Positions 9,308 through 15,649 of a stretch of DNA of 17,390 nt are shown piece by piece. How positions within the stretch are numbered: the first letter of the stretch is position 1; every line of letters starts with the position of its first letter. This DNA is from Betaproteobacteria bacterium (GTDB lineage: Bacteria > Pseudomonadota > Gammaproteobacteria > Burkholderiales > Burkholderiaceae). Under the pieces are notes generated by a model. That model saw only the letters and a program-made list of their open reading frames with translations. It was not told the origin of the DNA and did no database searches. Position numbers and translations under genes: made by a program. Where the stretch lies: contig RFXC01000075.1 in the NCBI GenBank assembly GCA_009921765.1, forward strand, positions 1 through 17,390, written 5' to 3'.

Positions 9308-9736
9308 CTAGAAAGAGAAATTGGATAGCGCATCGGGCAATCCGGCTGCGATCGCCTGCTGGTCACGCTCGACCAGCGTGGGCGCATCCCAGACTTCGAA
9401 GTGGCTGCCCATTCCGAGGAGCATCACGTCCTTGTCGAGCCGCGCCGCCTGGCGCAACTCGGGCGCGATCAAGATCCGGCCGGTGGTGTCCATGTCGACA
9501 TCGCAGGCGCTGCCAAGAAAGATCCGGGTCCAGGCGCGTGCGTTCATGGGCAGTGCCGCGATCCGTTCACGGTGCACCTCCCAGACCGGCCTGGGAAACA
9601 GCAGCAGGCAGCCGTCCGGCGAGCGGGTGAGCGTGAGCCGCCCCTCGCACTGAATGGCGAGCGCGTCACGATGCCGGCTGGGAACGGTCATCCGCCCCTT
9701 TGCATCGAGCAACAGCGCTGAACTTCCCTGGAACAT
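9308..9736 (-). CDS. mraZ: MraZ, DNA-binding transcriptional regulator of the dcw cluster
   Basis: MraZ binds repeated TGGG-type boxes before its own gene and represses the dcw operon in E. coli. The 142-residue protein contains two AbrB/SpoVT-like swapped-hairpin half-domains: one near residues 5-50 with [14 protein letters not shown], the second near 77-120 with [16 protein letters not shown]. Both carry the DxxGRxxxP-type signature of the family; the second has ILIAPELR. The ATG of [15 protein letters not shown] is preceded by AGGTGG. It is the first gene of the operon, 11 nt ahead of the rsmH TTG start, and is preceded by the promoter and boxes described separately. Confidence 0.97.
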   Translation of the reverse strand: MFQGSSALLLDAKGRMTVPSRHRDALAIQCEGRLTLTRSPDGCLLLFPRPVWEVHRERIAALPMNARAWTRIFLGSACDVDMDTTGRILIAPELRQAARLDKDVMLLGMGSHFEVWDAPTLVERDQQAIAAGLPDALSNFSF

Positions 9737-9763
9737 GCCCGGTCCACCTGCCCGCTGAAATTC

Positions 9764-9779
9764 GACCCGTTGTCGGGTC
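9764..9779 (-). other. Inverted repeat in the mraZ 5' leader
   Basis: GACCCG and CGGGTC form a perfect 6-bp inverted repeat around a 4-base loop (TTGT on the plus strand). It lies between the putative mraZ promoter/operator and the mraZ Shine-Dalgarno sequence, about 30-45 nt upstream of the ATG. No T tract follows on the minus strand, so it is not a clear terminator. It could be a leader RNA hairpin or simply chance. Confidence 0.4.
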
Positions 9780-9784
9780 TAAAT

Positions 9785-9819
9785 CCCATAAAAAAACACT
9801 TTGTTGCACTTTTTCCCAC
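9785..9819 (-). promoter_or_regulatory. Phased MraZ boxes (operator) before mraZ
   Basis: Read on the minus strand, GTGGG (9819-9815), GTGCA (9809-9805), GTGTT (9799-9795) and ATGGG (9789-9785) begin exactly 10 bp apart and are separated by A- or T-rich pentamers. MraZ is known to bind direct TGGG/GTGGG repeats at one-helical-turn spacing just before mraZ, so position, spacing and outer-box sequence all fit. The two middle boxes keep only the GTG or TG core. The first box overlaps the putative -10 element, which would suit repression by promoter occlusion. Confidence 0.65.
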
Positions 9820-9847
9820 TATACGCAAACTGGGGTGGCATGGTCAA
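9818..9847 (-). promoter_or_regulatory. Putative sigma70 promoter of the dcw operon
   Basis: On the minus strand TTGACC (-35, 9847-9842) is followed after 18 bp by TATAGT (-10, 9823-9818). Both match the sigma70 consensus at five of six positions. The -10 overlaps the first MraZ box. A second TTGACC occurs 30 bp further upstream (9877-9872) without a convincing -10 at 16-18 bp. Transcription would begin near 9811 and give a leader of roughly 75 nt before the mraZ ATG. Confidence 0.6.
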
Positions 9848-10050
9848 GGCAATCGGGAATTTCTTTTGGCGGGTCAAGGACTTAGCGCAGCAATCGAACA
9901 CAGCCTCGATCGAAATAATCCTTTAAATTAGCCACTTAGCCAACCTTCCTACAATTCACATGAAAATAACCGGGCGCCGGTCTGGCGGCTGCTCTGCTGC
10001 GGGCGCTCGGCGAGCCCGATGTCGCGCGCCGGATGCGCTACTATCGACAG
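9848..10050 (+). promoter_or_regulatory. mraZ-rnpB divergent intergenic region with candidate rnpB promoter elements
   Basis: About 200 bp separate the dcw promoter from RNase P RNA. Two plus-strand -10 candidates are visible. TACTAT at 10039-10044 is seven bases from the predicted RNA 5' end, which suits an RNA that is normally not 5'-trimmed, but it has no good -35. TACAAT at 9950-9955 is a better -10, in an AT-rich patch, but would add about 90 nt of leader. I favour the first by position only. The stretch 9970-10050 is GC-rich and coding-like in one frame (see findings) without a start codon. No confident gene is present. Confidence 0.35.
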
Positions 10051-10464
10051 GCGAATCAGGCTGGGCGGTCGCTGGTCGGCATGTGCGCATGCCGGCTGGA
10101 GGAAGGTCCGGACTCCACAGGACAGGGTGCTGGCTAACGGCCAGGCGCCAGGGCGCCGCAAGGCGTCTTGGCGACGGAAAGTGGAACAGAAAGCACACCG
10201 CCCAAGCGCCGCCGGGCAACCCGTGGCGACGGTAAGGTTGAAATGGCGAGGTAAGAGCTCACCGCGGCCCTGGCGACAGGGCTGGCTTGCTAAACCCCAC
10301 CCGGAGCAACATCAAATAGGCACACGCAGGGCCCCAGGGCCCGACGGGCGGTCCGCTCGAGTGTGCGGGTAGATGGCTAGAGCGCGCGGGTAACCGCGCG
10401 CCCAGAGGAATGATCGCCAGCCGGCTTGCCGGCGCACAGAATCCGGCCTATAGGCCTGGTTCGC
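10051..10464 (+). ncRNA. rnpB: RNase P RNA, class A
   Basis: Catalytic RNA that matures tRNA 5' ends. The 5' and 3' ends pair as helix P1: GCGAATCAGGC (10051-10061) with GCCTGGTTCGC (10454-10464), including one G-U pair. The universal CR-I block GAGGAAGGTCCGGACTCC begins near 10099 and is followed by CACAGGACAGGGTGCTGGCTAAC. GGAGCAACATCAAATAGGC lies near 10303, AGAGGAATGATCGCC near 10404, and CR-V CACAGAATCCGGCCTA at 10435-10450. Helix P4 forms between 10104-10112 and 10442-10449 with the usual bulged U at 10107. The layout and about 414-nt length fit a class A (ancestral type) molecule. The A-to-G change in CR-I is compensated in CR-V. Boundaries are set from P1 and could be off by a few bases. 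Confidence 0.96.
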
Positions 10465-10480
10465 AATGGTTTCCCTAGGC

Positions 10481-10497
10481 CCTGCCCTTCAGGCGGG
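10481..10497. terminator. Terminator-like hairpin between rnpB and the convergent SDR gene
   Basis: CCTGCC and GGCGGG form a 6-bp GC-rich stem with one G-U pair (on the plus-strand RNA) and a five-base loop, 17 nt after the rnpB 3' end and overlapping the stop codon of the convergent gene. No run of T follows on either strand, so intrinsic termination is uncertain. It may protect the 3' end of either transcript. Confidence 0.3.
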
Positions 10498-11463
10498 AGG
10501 GTGGTCGGCTGCGTGGGCCCGTACGATCGCTTCGAAATCGGGATCGGCGACAAACCCCATGGCCTGGGCGCGCGCCGTGTTGAACCGGTCGGGCCAGGTG
10601 CGAACCAGGCGCATGATGGCCGGATCATGCGCCTCACGCACCCGTGCGCGAGCCGCAGCGCCACCCACTTTTTCGAGCGCAGCCAGCGCCTCGCCCATGC
10701 TCGCGCTCAAGCCGGGCAGGTTGAGCGCCCGGTTCCAGCCCCATGCCGAGGACGGTGATGATGCCGCGTGCAGCAGGTTGGCGACAGCGCTGCGAGGCGA
10801 CGAGATCCACATCCGGGTGTCGACCGGCACAGGCAGCACGGCCTCACGCCCGGCGAGCGGTTCACGAATGATGTTCGATGCAAATCCCGACGCCGCGCCG
10901 TTGGGCTTGCCCGGGCGCACCACCACGGTGGGAATGCGAACGCTTCGGCCGTCAATGAATCCCTTCCGGGTGTAGTCATGAACCAGCCACTCGCCGATCA
11001 GCTTCTGCACGCCGTACGACCCCTGCGGTGTGGGCGCCACGGCGTCATCGACCACCGCGGGCAGATCGCCGCCAAACACCGCCACCGAGCTTGAGAAGAC
11101 CACGCGCGGACACGATCCGGTGCGCCGGCAGGCTTCGAGCAGCGCCCGCGTACCATCGACATTGACCCGCATACCCAGATCGAAATCGGCCTCGGCGGTG
11201 CCGCTCACCACGGCCGCCAGGTGGATCACCGCGCCGGTGTCTGCGTTGATGAGCGATGACACCGTGGCCGGATCGGCGATATCGCCCGCCACGTTGCGCA
11301 CGCGCGCGTCAACCAGGTCACCCTCGATCTGATCAAAACAGGTGATATGGGTGATGGGCCGCGCGGCGCCCTCGTCAGACACGGCCAACTCGCCGCGGGC
11401 CAGCAGTGCACGGGTCAGCTGCTGGCCTAGAAAGCCCGCGCCGCCGGTAATCAGCAGATTCAT
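10489..11463 (-). CDS. denD: NAD-dependent SDR epimerase/dehydrogenase, probable D-erythronate dehydrogenase
   Basis: Extended short-chain dehydrogenase of 324 residues. The N-terminal NAD-binding motif is TGGAGFLG (6-13), the catalytic Ser lies in SSSVAVF (124-130) and the Tyr-Lys pair is YGVQK (150-154). The segments DGRSVRIPTVVVRPGKPNG (171-189) and PVDTRMWISSPRSAVANL (213-230) resemble the DenD group, which oxidises D-erythronate to 2-oxo-tetronate, rather than typical UDP-sugar epimerases. The ATG overlaps the stop of the upstream DUF3025 gene (ATGA, 4 nt), with AGGA eight bases upstream. It is the last gene of the minus-strand set and ends 25 nt past the rnpB 3' end, convergently. The usual erythronate partners (kinase, isomerase, aldolase) are not in the window, so the substrate is inferred; SDR membership is certain. 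Confidence 0.7.
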   Translation of the reverse strand: MNLLITGGAGFLGQQLTRALLARGELAVSDEGAARPITHITCFDQIEGDLVDARVRNVAGDIADPATVSSLINADTGAVIHLAAVVSGTAEADFDLGMRVNVDGTRALLEACRRTGSCPRVVFSSSVAVFGGDLPAVVDDAVAPTPQGSYGVQKLIGEWLVHDYTRKGFIDGRSVRIPTVVVRPGKPNGAASGFASNIIREPLAGREAVLPVPVDTRMWISSPRSAVANLLHAASSPSSAWGWNRALNLPGLSASMGEALAALEKVGGAAARARVREAHDPAIMRLVRTWPDRFNTARAQAMGFVADPDFEAIVRAHAADHPPA

Positions 11464-12242
11464 CGTTGCCGTCCTGTTCGAAAGACCTTCGGATCATTGT
11501 AGAACGCCGGGTCATGATTGGCCGGTGACCAGCCTGGAATGCCCATGAGCGGGAGCGGCGTGAGCGACTGCAGCGCTGCCGGGCACAGCGCACGCGCAGC
11601 GATCGCATCGATCGCATCGATCGTATCGGGCGCGGTGGCGGGCGAGGCGGGCAGCACCAGCGCCTGGGCACAGATCGATTTATAGGGCGCGCAAAGCTTC
11701 TCGATCAGCGCGTGGCCGGTGATCACCACACGGATGCGATCACCCCAGGCATCACGACATTCGACGAACAGCCCCGACCAGCTGAATTGGCGCAGGCGCT
11801 CGGCCAGCGTCTCGTCATCGGTGAGCACCAGCGCACCGCTCTCATCGAACAGCGTGGCGCGATCACGCAGCCCGCCCCGCCGCCCCGACCCGTTGTTCCC
11901 CTGCAGCGCCTCGACATGGAGCGCATTGAGACGCGCTTTCAGTTGCGGAAAGCTGAGCCACGCGAGCGCATTGGCGAAGTCGTGCCGGCCGCCCCGGCCC
12001 GTCATGCGCGTGGGCACCTGGCCTTGCGCAAAGATGATCGTCTCGTAGCCCAGGTCGGGCCCGGAGAGCGTCTGCGCAGGCACGAATCGAAGTGCTTGGC
12101 CCGATCCGGACCGGCAGTCACGCGCAGCGGCAAAAGCGTTGGCACGATCGAGGTCGAGCGTGCCGGCCGCAGGCCAGCCCAGGGCCTCAGCCCAGGGCTG
12201 CCAGCCCACGAGCCACGGCGGGGCCTCACCCTCAGGCTGCAA
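11460..12242 (-). CDS. DUF3025 family protein of unknown function
   Basis: I recognise the DUF3025 pattern: FANALAWLSFPQLKARLNALHVEAL, followed by GGLRDRATLFDESGALVLTDD, FSWSGLFVECRDAWGDRIRVVITGHALIEK and, near the C-terminus, a Pro/Leu-rich LTPLPLMGIPGW segment. No catalytic function is established for the family, and no signal peptide or membrane helix is visible. The start is uncertain. A TTG at 12242 gives 260 residues and an 11-nt overlap with the pyrC stop; a GTG at 12209 gives 249 residues but would cut into a Trp/Pro-rich stretch that looks like part of the domain. No ATG is available between the pyrC stop and the conserved region. It is coupled to denD downstream by a 4-nt overlap. 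A 9-bp tandem repeat encodes its TIDAIDAIA stretch. Confidence 0.75.
   Translation of the reverse strand: MQPEGEAPPWLVGWQPWAEALGWPAAGTLDLDRANAFAAARDCRSGSGQALRFVPAQTLSGPDLGYETIIFAQGQVPTRMTGRGGRHDFANALAWLSFPQLKARLNALHVEALQGNNGSGRRGGLRDRATLFDESGALVLTDDETLAERLRQFSWSGLFVECRDAWGDRIRVVITGHALIEKLCAPYKSICAQALVLPASPATAPDTIDAIDAIAARALCPAALQSLTPLPLMGIPGWSPANHDPAFYNDPKVFRTGRQR
11602..11628. repeat. 9-bp tandem repeat, three copies, inside the DUF3025 gene
   Basis: ATCGCATCG occurs twice in direct succession (11602-11610, 11611-11619) and a third copy with one change follows (ATCGTATCG, 11620-11628). The unit is a multiple of three, so it adds Asp-Ala-Ile-type residues without breaking the frame. It may vary in copy number between strains by slippage. 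Confidence 0.85.
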
Positions 12243-13278
12243 GCCGCCAGCCCAGTGTCTCGCCGCCCGCGAGCGGCACGATGGTCTCGGTGCCAAAGGG
12301 CAGCTGCTCGGGAATCTGCCAGGACTCGCGCGCGAGCACGACCTTTGAAGTGTTGCGCGGCAGACGATAGAAATCGGGGCCATGGAAACTTGCGAAGGCC
12401 TCCAGGCGGTGCAGCGCGCCCGCCCGCTCGAACGCCGTGGCATAGAGCTCGATGGCATGCGGCGCCGTGTAGCAGCCGGCACACGCCGCAGCATGCTCTT
12501 TGAGCCGTGCCGCATGGGGGGCGCTGTCGGTACCCAGAAAGAACTTCGGGCTGCCCGAGATGGCGGCCGCCACCAGCGCCTCGCGATGGCGTTCGCGTTT
12601 GAGCACCGGCAGACAGTACCAGTGCGGGCGCAAGCCCCCCGTGAAGATGGCGTTCCGGTTCCACAACAGGTGATGCGCAGTAATGGTGGCTGCGATCGGT
12701 CCGGACGCCTCGGTGACATATTGCGCGGCTTCCCGCGTGGTGATGTGCTCGAGCACCACACGCAGGTCTGGAAAGCGGCGGCGAAGCGGCTCGAGCACCG
12801 TATCGATGAACACCGCCTCTCGATCGAACACGTCAACCGCCGGGTCGGTGACTTCGCCGTGCACCAGCAGGGGCATGCCGCAGGCCTGCATCGCCTCCAG
12901 CGCGGCGTGGGTGTGCGCAAGATCTGTCACCCCGGCATCCGAATGGGTGGTGGCGCCGGCCGGATACAGCTTGACCGCATGCACGATGCCGCTTTGCGCC
13001 GCCCGTCGGATCTCGTCGGGGTGAGTGCGATCGGTGAGATAAAGCGTCATGAGCGGCGTGAAATCGGCCCCCGCAGGAAGCGCCGCCACAATGCGGGCCC
13101 GATAGGCCATCGCCTCATCGAGCGTGGTGACCGGCGGCTTGAGGTTGGGCATGACGATGGCCCGCGCAAACTGGCGCGCACTCGCGCCCACCACGGCGGC
13201 AAGCGCCTCGCCGTCTCGCAGATGCAGGTGCCAGTCGTCAGGCCGGGTCAGGGTGAGGGTGTTGTCGACGGAACTCAA
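12232..13278 (-). CDS. pyrC: PyrC, dihydroorotase (class II)
   Basis: Zinc amidohydrolase that cyclises N-carbamoyl-aspartate to dihydroorotate in pyrimidine synthesis. I chose the TTG at 13278, which has GGAG about eight bases upstream and yields 348 residues, the length of E. coli PyrC. A longer TTG start at 13329 would fall inside the leader hairpin. Metal-site residues are visible: HLH (His17, His19), the carboxylated lysine in HAVKLYPAGAT (Lys103), His140 in LLVHGEV, His178 in LEHITT and Asp251 in LGTDSAPH, each one position later than in E. coli as I recall it. The N-terminus TLTLTRPDDWHLHLRDG is typical. It lies 98 nt after the glycerate kinase stop and overlaps the DUF3025 start. Confidence 0.96.
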   Translation of the reverse strand: MSSVDNTLTLTRPDDWHLHLRDGEALAAVVGASARQFARAIVMPNLKPPVTTLDEAMAYRARIVAALPAGADFTPLMTLYLTDRTHPDEIRRAAQSGIVHAVKLYPAGATTHSDAGVTDLAHTHAALEAMQACGMPLLVHGEVTDPAVDVFDREAVFIDTVLEPLRRRFPDLRVVLEHITTREAAQYVTEASGPIAATITAHHLLWNRNAIFTGGLRPHWYCLPVLKRERHREALVAAAISGSPKFFLGTDSAPHAARLKEHAAACAGCYTAPHAIELYATAFERAGALHRLEAFASFHGPDFYRLPRNTSKVVLARESWQIPEQLPFGTETIVPLAGGETLGWRLAA

Positions 13279-13317
13279 GCGGGTCTCCAGAGGGATCGCC
13301 AGAAGGATCTGGGGCAG

Positions 13318-13345
13318 GCGTGCGGTCAACCGGCCGACCGCACGC
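13318..13345. promoter_or_regulatory. Perfect 10-bp inverted repeat in the pyrC leader
   Basis: GCGTGCGGTC (13318-13327) and GACCGCACGC (13336-13345) are perfect reverse complements separated by eight bases (AACCGGCC). The element lies in the 98-nt gap between the glycerate kinase stop and the pyrC start, 40 nt before the pyrC TTG. No T tract follows on the minus strand, so it is not a classical intrinsic terminator. It could end the upstream transcript, be a repressor site, or form a leader hairpin controlling pyrC; E. coli pyrC is known to be controlled by a leader hairpin, though one of different design. Confidence 0.7.
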
Positions 13346-13376
13346 TCGCGCGTTCTGCATTCAGGGCGGCAACCGC

Positions 13377-14669
13377 TCAGGCGAGCAGCACCACCCGATA
13401 GTCATTCACGTTGGTGAGCGTGGGGCCGGTGATCACGAGATCGCCGAGCCGTGAAAAGAATTCATAGGCGTTATTGTCCTCGAGCATGCGCCGCGGATCC
13501 AGGCCAAGCGCCCGCGCACGCGGGAGGCTGCCGGGGTCAAGCCTCGCCCCGGCGTTGTTTTCCACTCCGTCAATGCCATCGGTATCGGCGGCAAGCGCCC
13601 AGAGCCGCTCGATGCCGGCACTTGCCTGCGCGAGCGCGAGCAGAAACTCGCTGCAGCGCCCGCCGCGTCCCCGGCCCCGTACGGTAACCGTGCATTCCCC
13701 GCCCGAAATGAGCGCGACCGGACGCTGGAAGGGCGCCTGGTGAACCGCAATCTCGCGCGCAATCGCCGCCATCACCTGGGCCACATCCCGCGCCTCGCCG
13801 GTGATCGTGTCGCCAAGAATAACCGGCTGGATCCCCGCCCCGCGCAACACCTCGGCCGCCGCCTCCAGGCTGCGATGGGCGCTCGCGATCAGCCGGTTCT
13901 CGACCCTGGAAAAGAGCGGGTTGCCGGGCTTCGGGGTTTCGGCAACCGAGCCGGCGATGCCCTGCTCGAGAAAGCCGGCCACCGAGGCAGGAACCTCCAC
14001 CCCCCAGTGCGAAAGGAGCGCACCCGCGTCGCCGTAGGTACTTGGGTCGGGCGCGCATGGGCCGCTCGCGATCGCCGACAGATCGTCGCCCGCCACATCG
14101 GATATCACCAGCGCAAGCACCCGCGCCGCGGTGGCCTGCGCGAGCCGCCCGCCTTGGATCTGCGACAGGTGCTTGCGAACCACATTGATGTCCTGGATGG
14201 GCGCGCCGCTTGCGAGGAGCTGCCGCGTGACCGACCGGAGGTCGGCCATGGATACTTCGGCCACCGGCAGGCTGAGCAGGCTTGACCCGCCCCCGGAGAC
14301 CAGAACCAGCAGCAGATCGCTTTCGTTGAGCGACTGCGCCTCGCGGAGAATCTGCCGCGCAGCCGCCTCGCCCGCCTCGTCGGGGACCGGATGGCCGGCC
14401 TCCACGACGCGGATCCGCTCGCAGGCGGCGCCATGTCCATAACGCGTCACCACCACGCCCGACAGCGGACAATCGGCCGGCCAATGCGCTTCCACCGCGC
14501 GCGCCATGCTGGCGGCGGCTTTTCCGGCACCCACAACCAGCGTGCGACCGAAGCGCCGCAGTTGCTGCGCATCAGGCAGCTGCGCAGGCAGCACCTTTGC
14601 CGGGTCGGCGGCCGCGACCGCTGCGGCAAAGCTTGCCGCAAGCAGCCCTGAAGGATCGGCCGCGCTCAA
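13377..14669 (-). CDS. ttuD: Glycerate 2-kinase, MOFRL family (TtuD/GckA type)
   Basis: Phosphorylates D-glycerate to 2-phosphoglycerate, feeding sugar-acid carbon into glycolysis. Some relatives were first named hydroxypyruvate reductase. With the TTG at 14669 the protein has 430 residues, normal for the family; that TTG overlaps the upstream stop as TTGA. A GTG at 14708 is possible but lies inside the Bug gene. Motifs: VVGAGKAA (about 45-52), SGGGSSLL (125-132), NVVRKHLSQIQGGRLA (162-177), SDVAGDDLSAIASGP (190-204), SGGECTVTVRGRGRGG (322-337), DTDGIDG (362-368), and TGPTLTNVNDYRVVLL at the C-terminus. The usual GGRNxEF reads GGRCSEF (336-342) here. Position after a tartrate-dehydrogenase-like gene and a Bug receptor supports a role in tartrate/glycerate catabolism. 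Confidence 0.9.
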   Translation of the reverse strand: MSAADPSGLLAASFAAAVAAADPAKVLPAQLPDAQQLRRFGRTLVVGAGKAAASMARAVEAHWPADCPLSGVVVTRYGHGAACERIRVVEAGHPVPDEAGEAAARQILREAQSLNESDLLLVLVSGGGSSLLSLPVAEVSMADLRSVTRQLLASGAPIQDINVVRKHLSQIQGGRLAQATAARVLALVISDVAGDDLSAIASGPCAPDPSTYGDAGALLSHWGVEVPASVAGFLEQGIAGSVAETPKPGNPLFSRVENRLIASAHRSLEAAAEVLRGAGIQPVILGDTITGEARDVAQVMAAIAREIAVHQAPFQRPVALISGGECTVTVRGRGRGGRCSEFLLALAQASAGIERLWALAADTDGIDGVENNAGARLDPGSLPRARALGLDPRRMLEDNNAYEFFSRLGDLVITGPTLTNVNDYRVVLLA

Positions 14670-15649
14670 TCCGCGTAGATGCCGGCCTGTTTGATCAGCG
14701 GCGCCCACTTGGTGATCTCGGCGGCCAGGTGCGCGCGAAGCGCATCGGGCGCTGCCTTGGCCTCGGGAACAGGCTCTGTTCCGAGCTCGGCGAATCGCTT
14801 GACGATGGCCGGGTCCTTGAGCGCCTGCCTGAGCGCTGCAACCAACCGGTCAACCACTGGCTTGGGCGTGCCCTTGGGCGCATAGAGGCCGTGCCAGACC
14901 GAGACGTCGAAGTCCTTGAGGCCGCTCTCGGCGAGCGTGGGCAGCTCGGGAAGGATGGAGAGCCGCGTAGGCGAGGTGACCGCGAGCGCGCGCACTTTGC
15001 CCGCCTTGATCTGTGGCACGGTGTTGGTGGTCTGGTCACACAGCATGTCAACCTGACCGCCCAGCAGATCAGCAAGGGCAGGCGCCGTGCCCTTGTAGGG
15101 CACGGTGGTGAGGTCGGTGGCGATCGCGCTCATGAACAGCAGACCGCAAAGATGCGAAGCCGACCCGATCCCCGCGTTCGCGAGGCTCACCTTGGCCGCG
15201 TTCTGCTTCAGGTAGGGCATCAGCTCCTTCACGTCTTTCACAGGCAGCGCGGTTTTTACGAGAAGGGTCATCGCAACTTCGTTGATGAGCCCCACGTACT
15301 CGAAATCCTTGAGCGGGTCGAACGCGAGCTTGCGGTAGAGCGCGGGCGCAGTCGCCATGCCGATGTGATGCACCAGCAAGGTGTAGCCATCGGGCGCTGC
15401 GCGCGCGACCTTGGCAACGCCAATGGTGCCGCCTGCGCCGGCTGCGTTGTCGACCACGAGGTTGGCGCCTGGAATCGAGCGGCCCATGGCATCGGCCATG
15501 CTGCGGGCCACGATATCGGTGGGACCCCCCGCCGCAAACGGCACGACGATGGTGACCGGGCGCGTGGGGTACTGCTGGGCCTGAACGCCGCCGCTAGCCA
15601 GGGCCAGCGTTGCGACAGCACCCAGCGACATGAAAAATTGACGAACCAT
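14666..15649 (-). CDS. Bug/TctC-family periplasmic tripartite tricarboxylate receptor
   Basis: Extracytoplasmic solute-binding protein, usually for organic acids, that works with TctAB-type membrane proteins. The 327-residue precursor has a signal peptide (basic MVRQFF, hydrophobic LGAVATLALASGG, cleavage likely after VQA at about residue 24). The mature start YPTRPVTIVVPFAAGGPTD is the family hallmark, followed by VVDNAAGAGGTIGVAKVARA, DGYTLLV, VPYKGTAPALADLLGGQVD, GKVRALAVTSPTR, LPTLAESGL and WHGLYAPKGTP. The ATG has a strong AAGGAG seven bases upstream. No tctA or tctB gene is in the window, so it is an orphan here, as many Burkholderiales Bug proteins are. Adjacent tartrate-dehydrogenase-like and glycerate kinase genes make a C4 hydroxy-dicarboxylate or related sugar acid a reasonable ligand guess only. 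Confidence 0.95.
   Translation of the reverse strand: MVRQFFMSLGAVATLALASGGVQAQQYPTRPVTIVVPFAAGGPTDIVARSMADAMGRSIPGANLVVDNAAGAGGTIGVAKVARAAPDGYTLLVHHIGMATAPALYRKLAFDPLKDFEYVGLINEVAMTLLVKTALPVKDVKELMPYLKQNAAKVSLANAGIGSASHLCGLLFMSAIATDLTTVPYKGTAPALADLLGGQVDMLCDQTTNTVPQIKAGKVRALAVTSPTRLSILPELPTLAESGLKDFDVSVWHGLYAPKGTPKPVVDRLVAALRQALKDPAIVKRFAELGTEPVPEAKAAPDALRAHLAAEITKWAPLIKQAGIYAD

Noticed and set aside
9960..10235. Small plus-strand gene beginning MKITGRRSGG
   Set aside because: Most of it lies inside rnpB, which is certain from P1, P4 and the conserved blocks; the peptide is Gly/Arg-rich with no similarity.
11460..12920. Single 486-codon reading covering DUF3025 and much of pyrC
   Set aside because: The part upstream of about 12242 is an out-of-frame reading of pyrC, Arg/Pro/Ser-rich and without domain similarity.
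12382..13401. Plus-strand open frame of 339 codons opposite pyrC
   Set aside because: PyrC metal-site residues are intact on the minus strand; the plus frame resembles no known protein.
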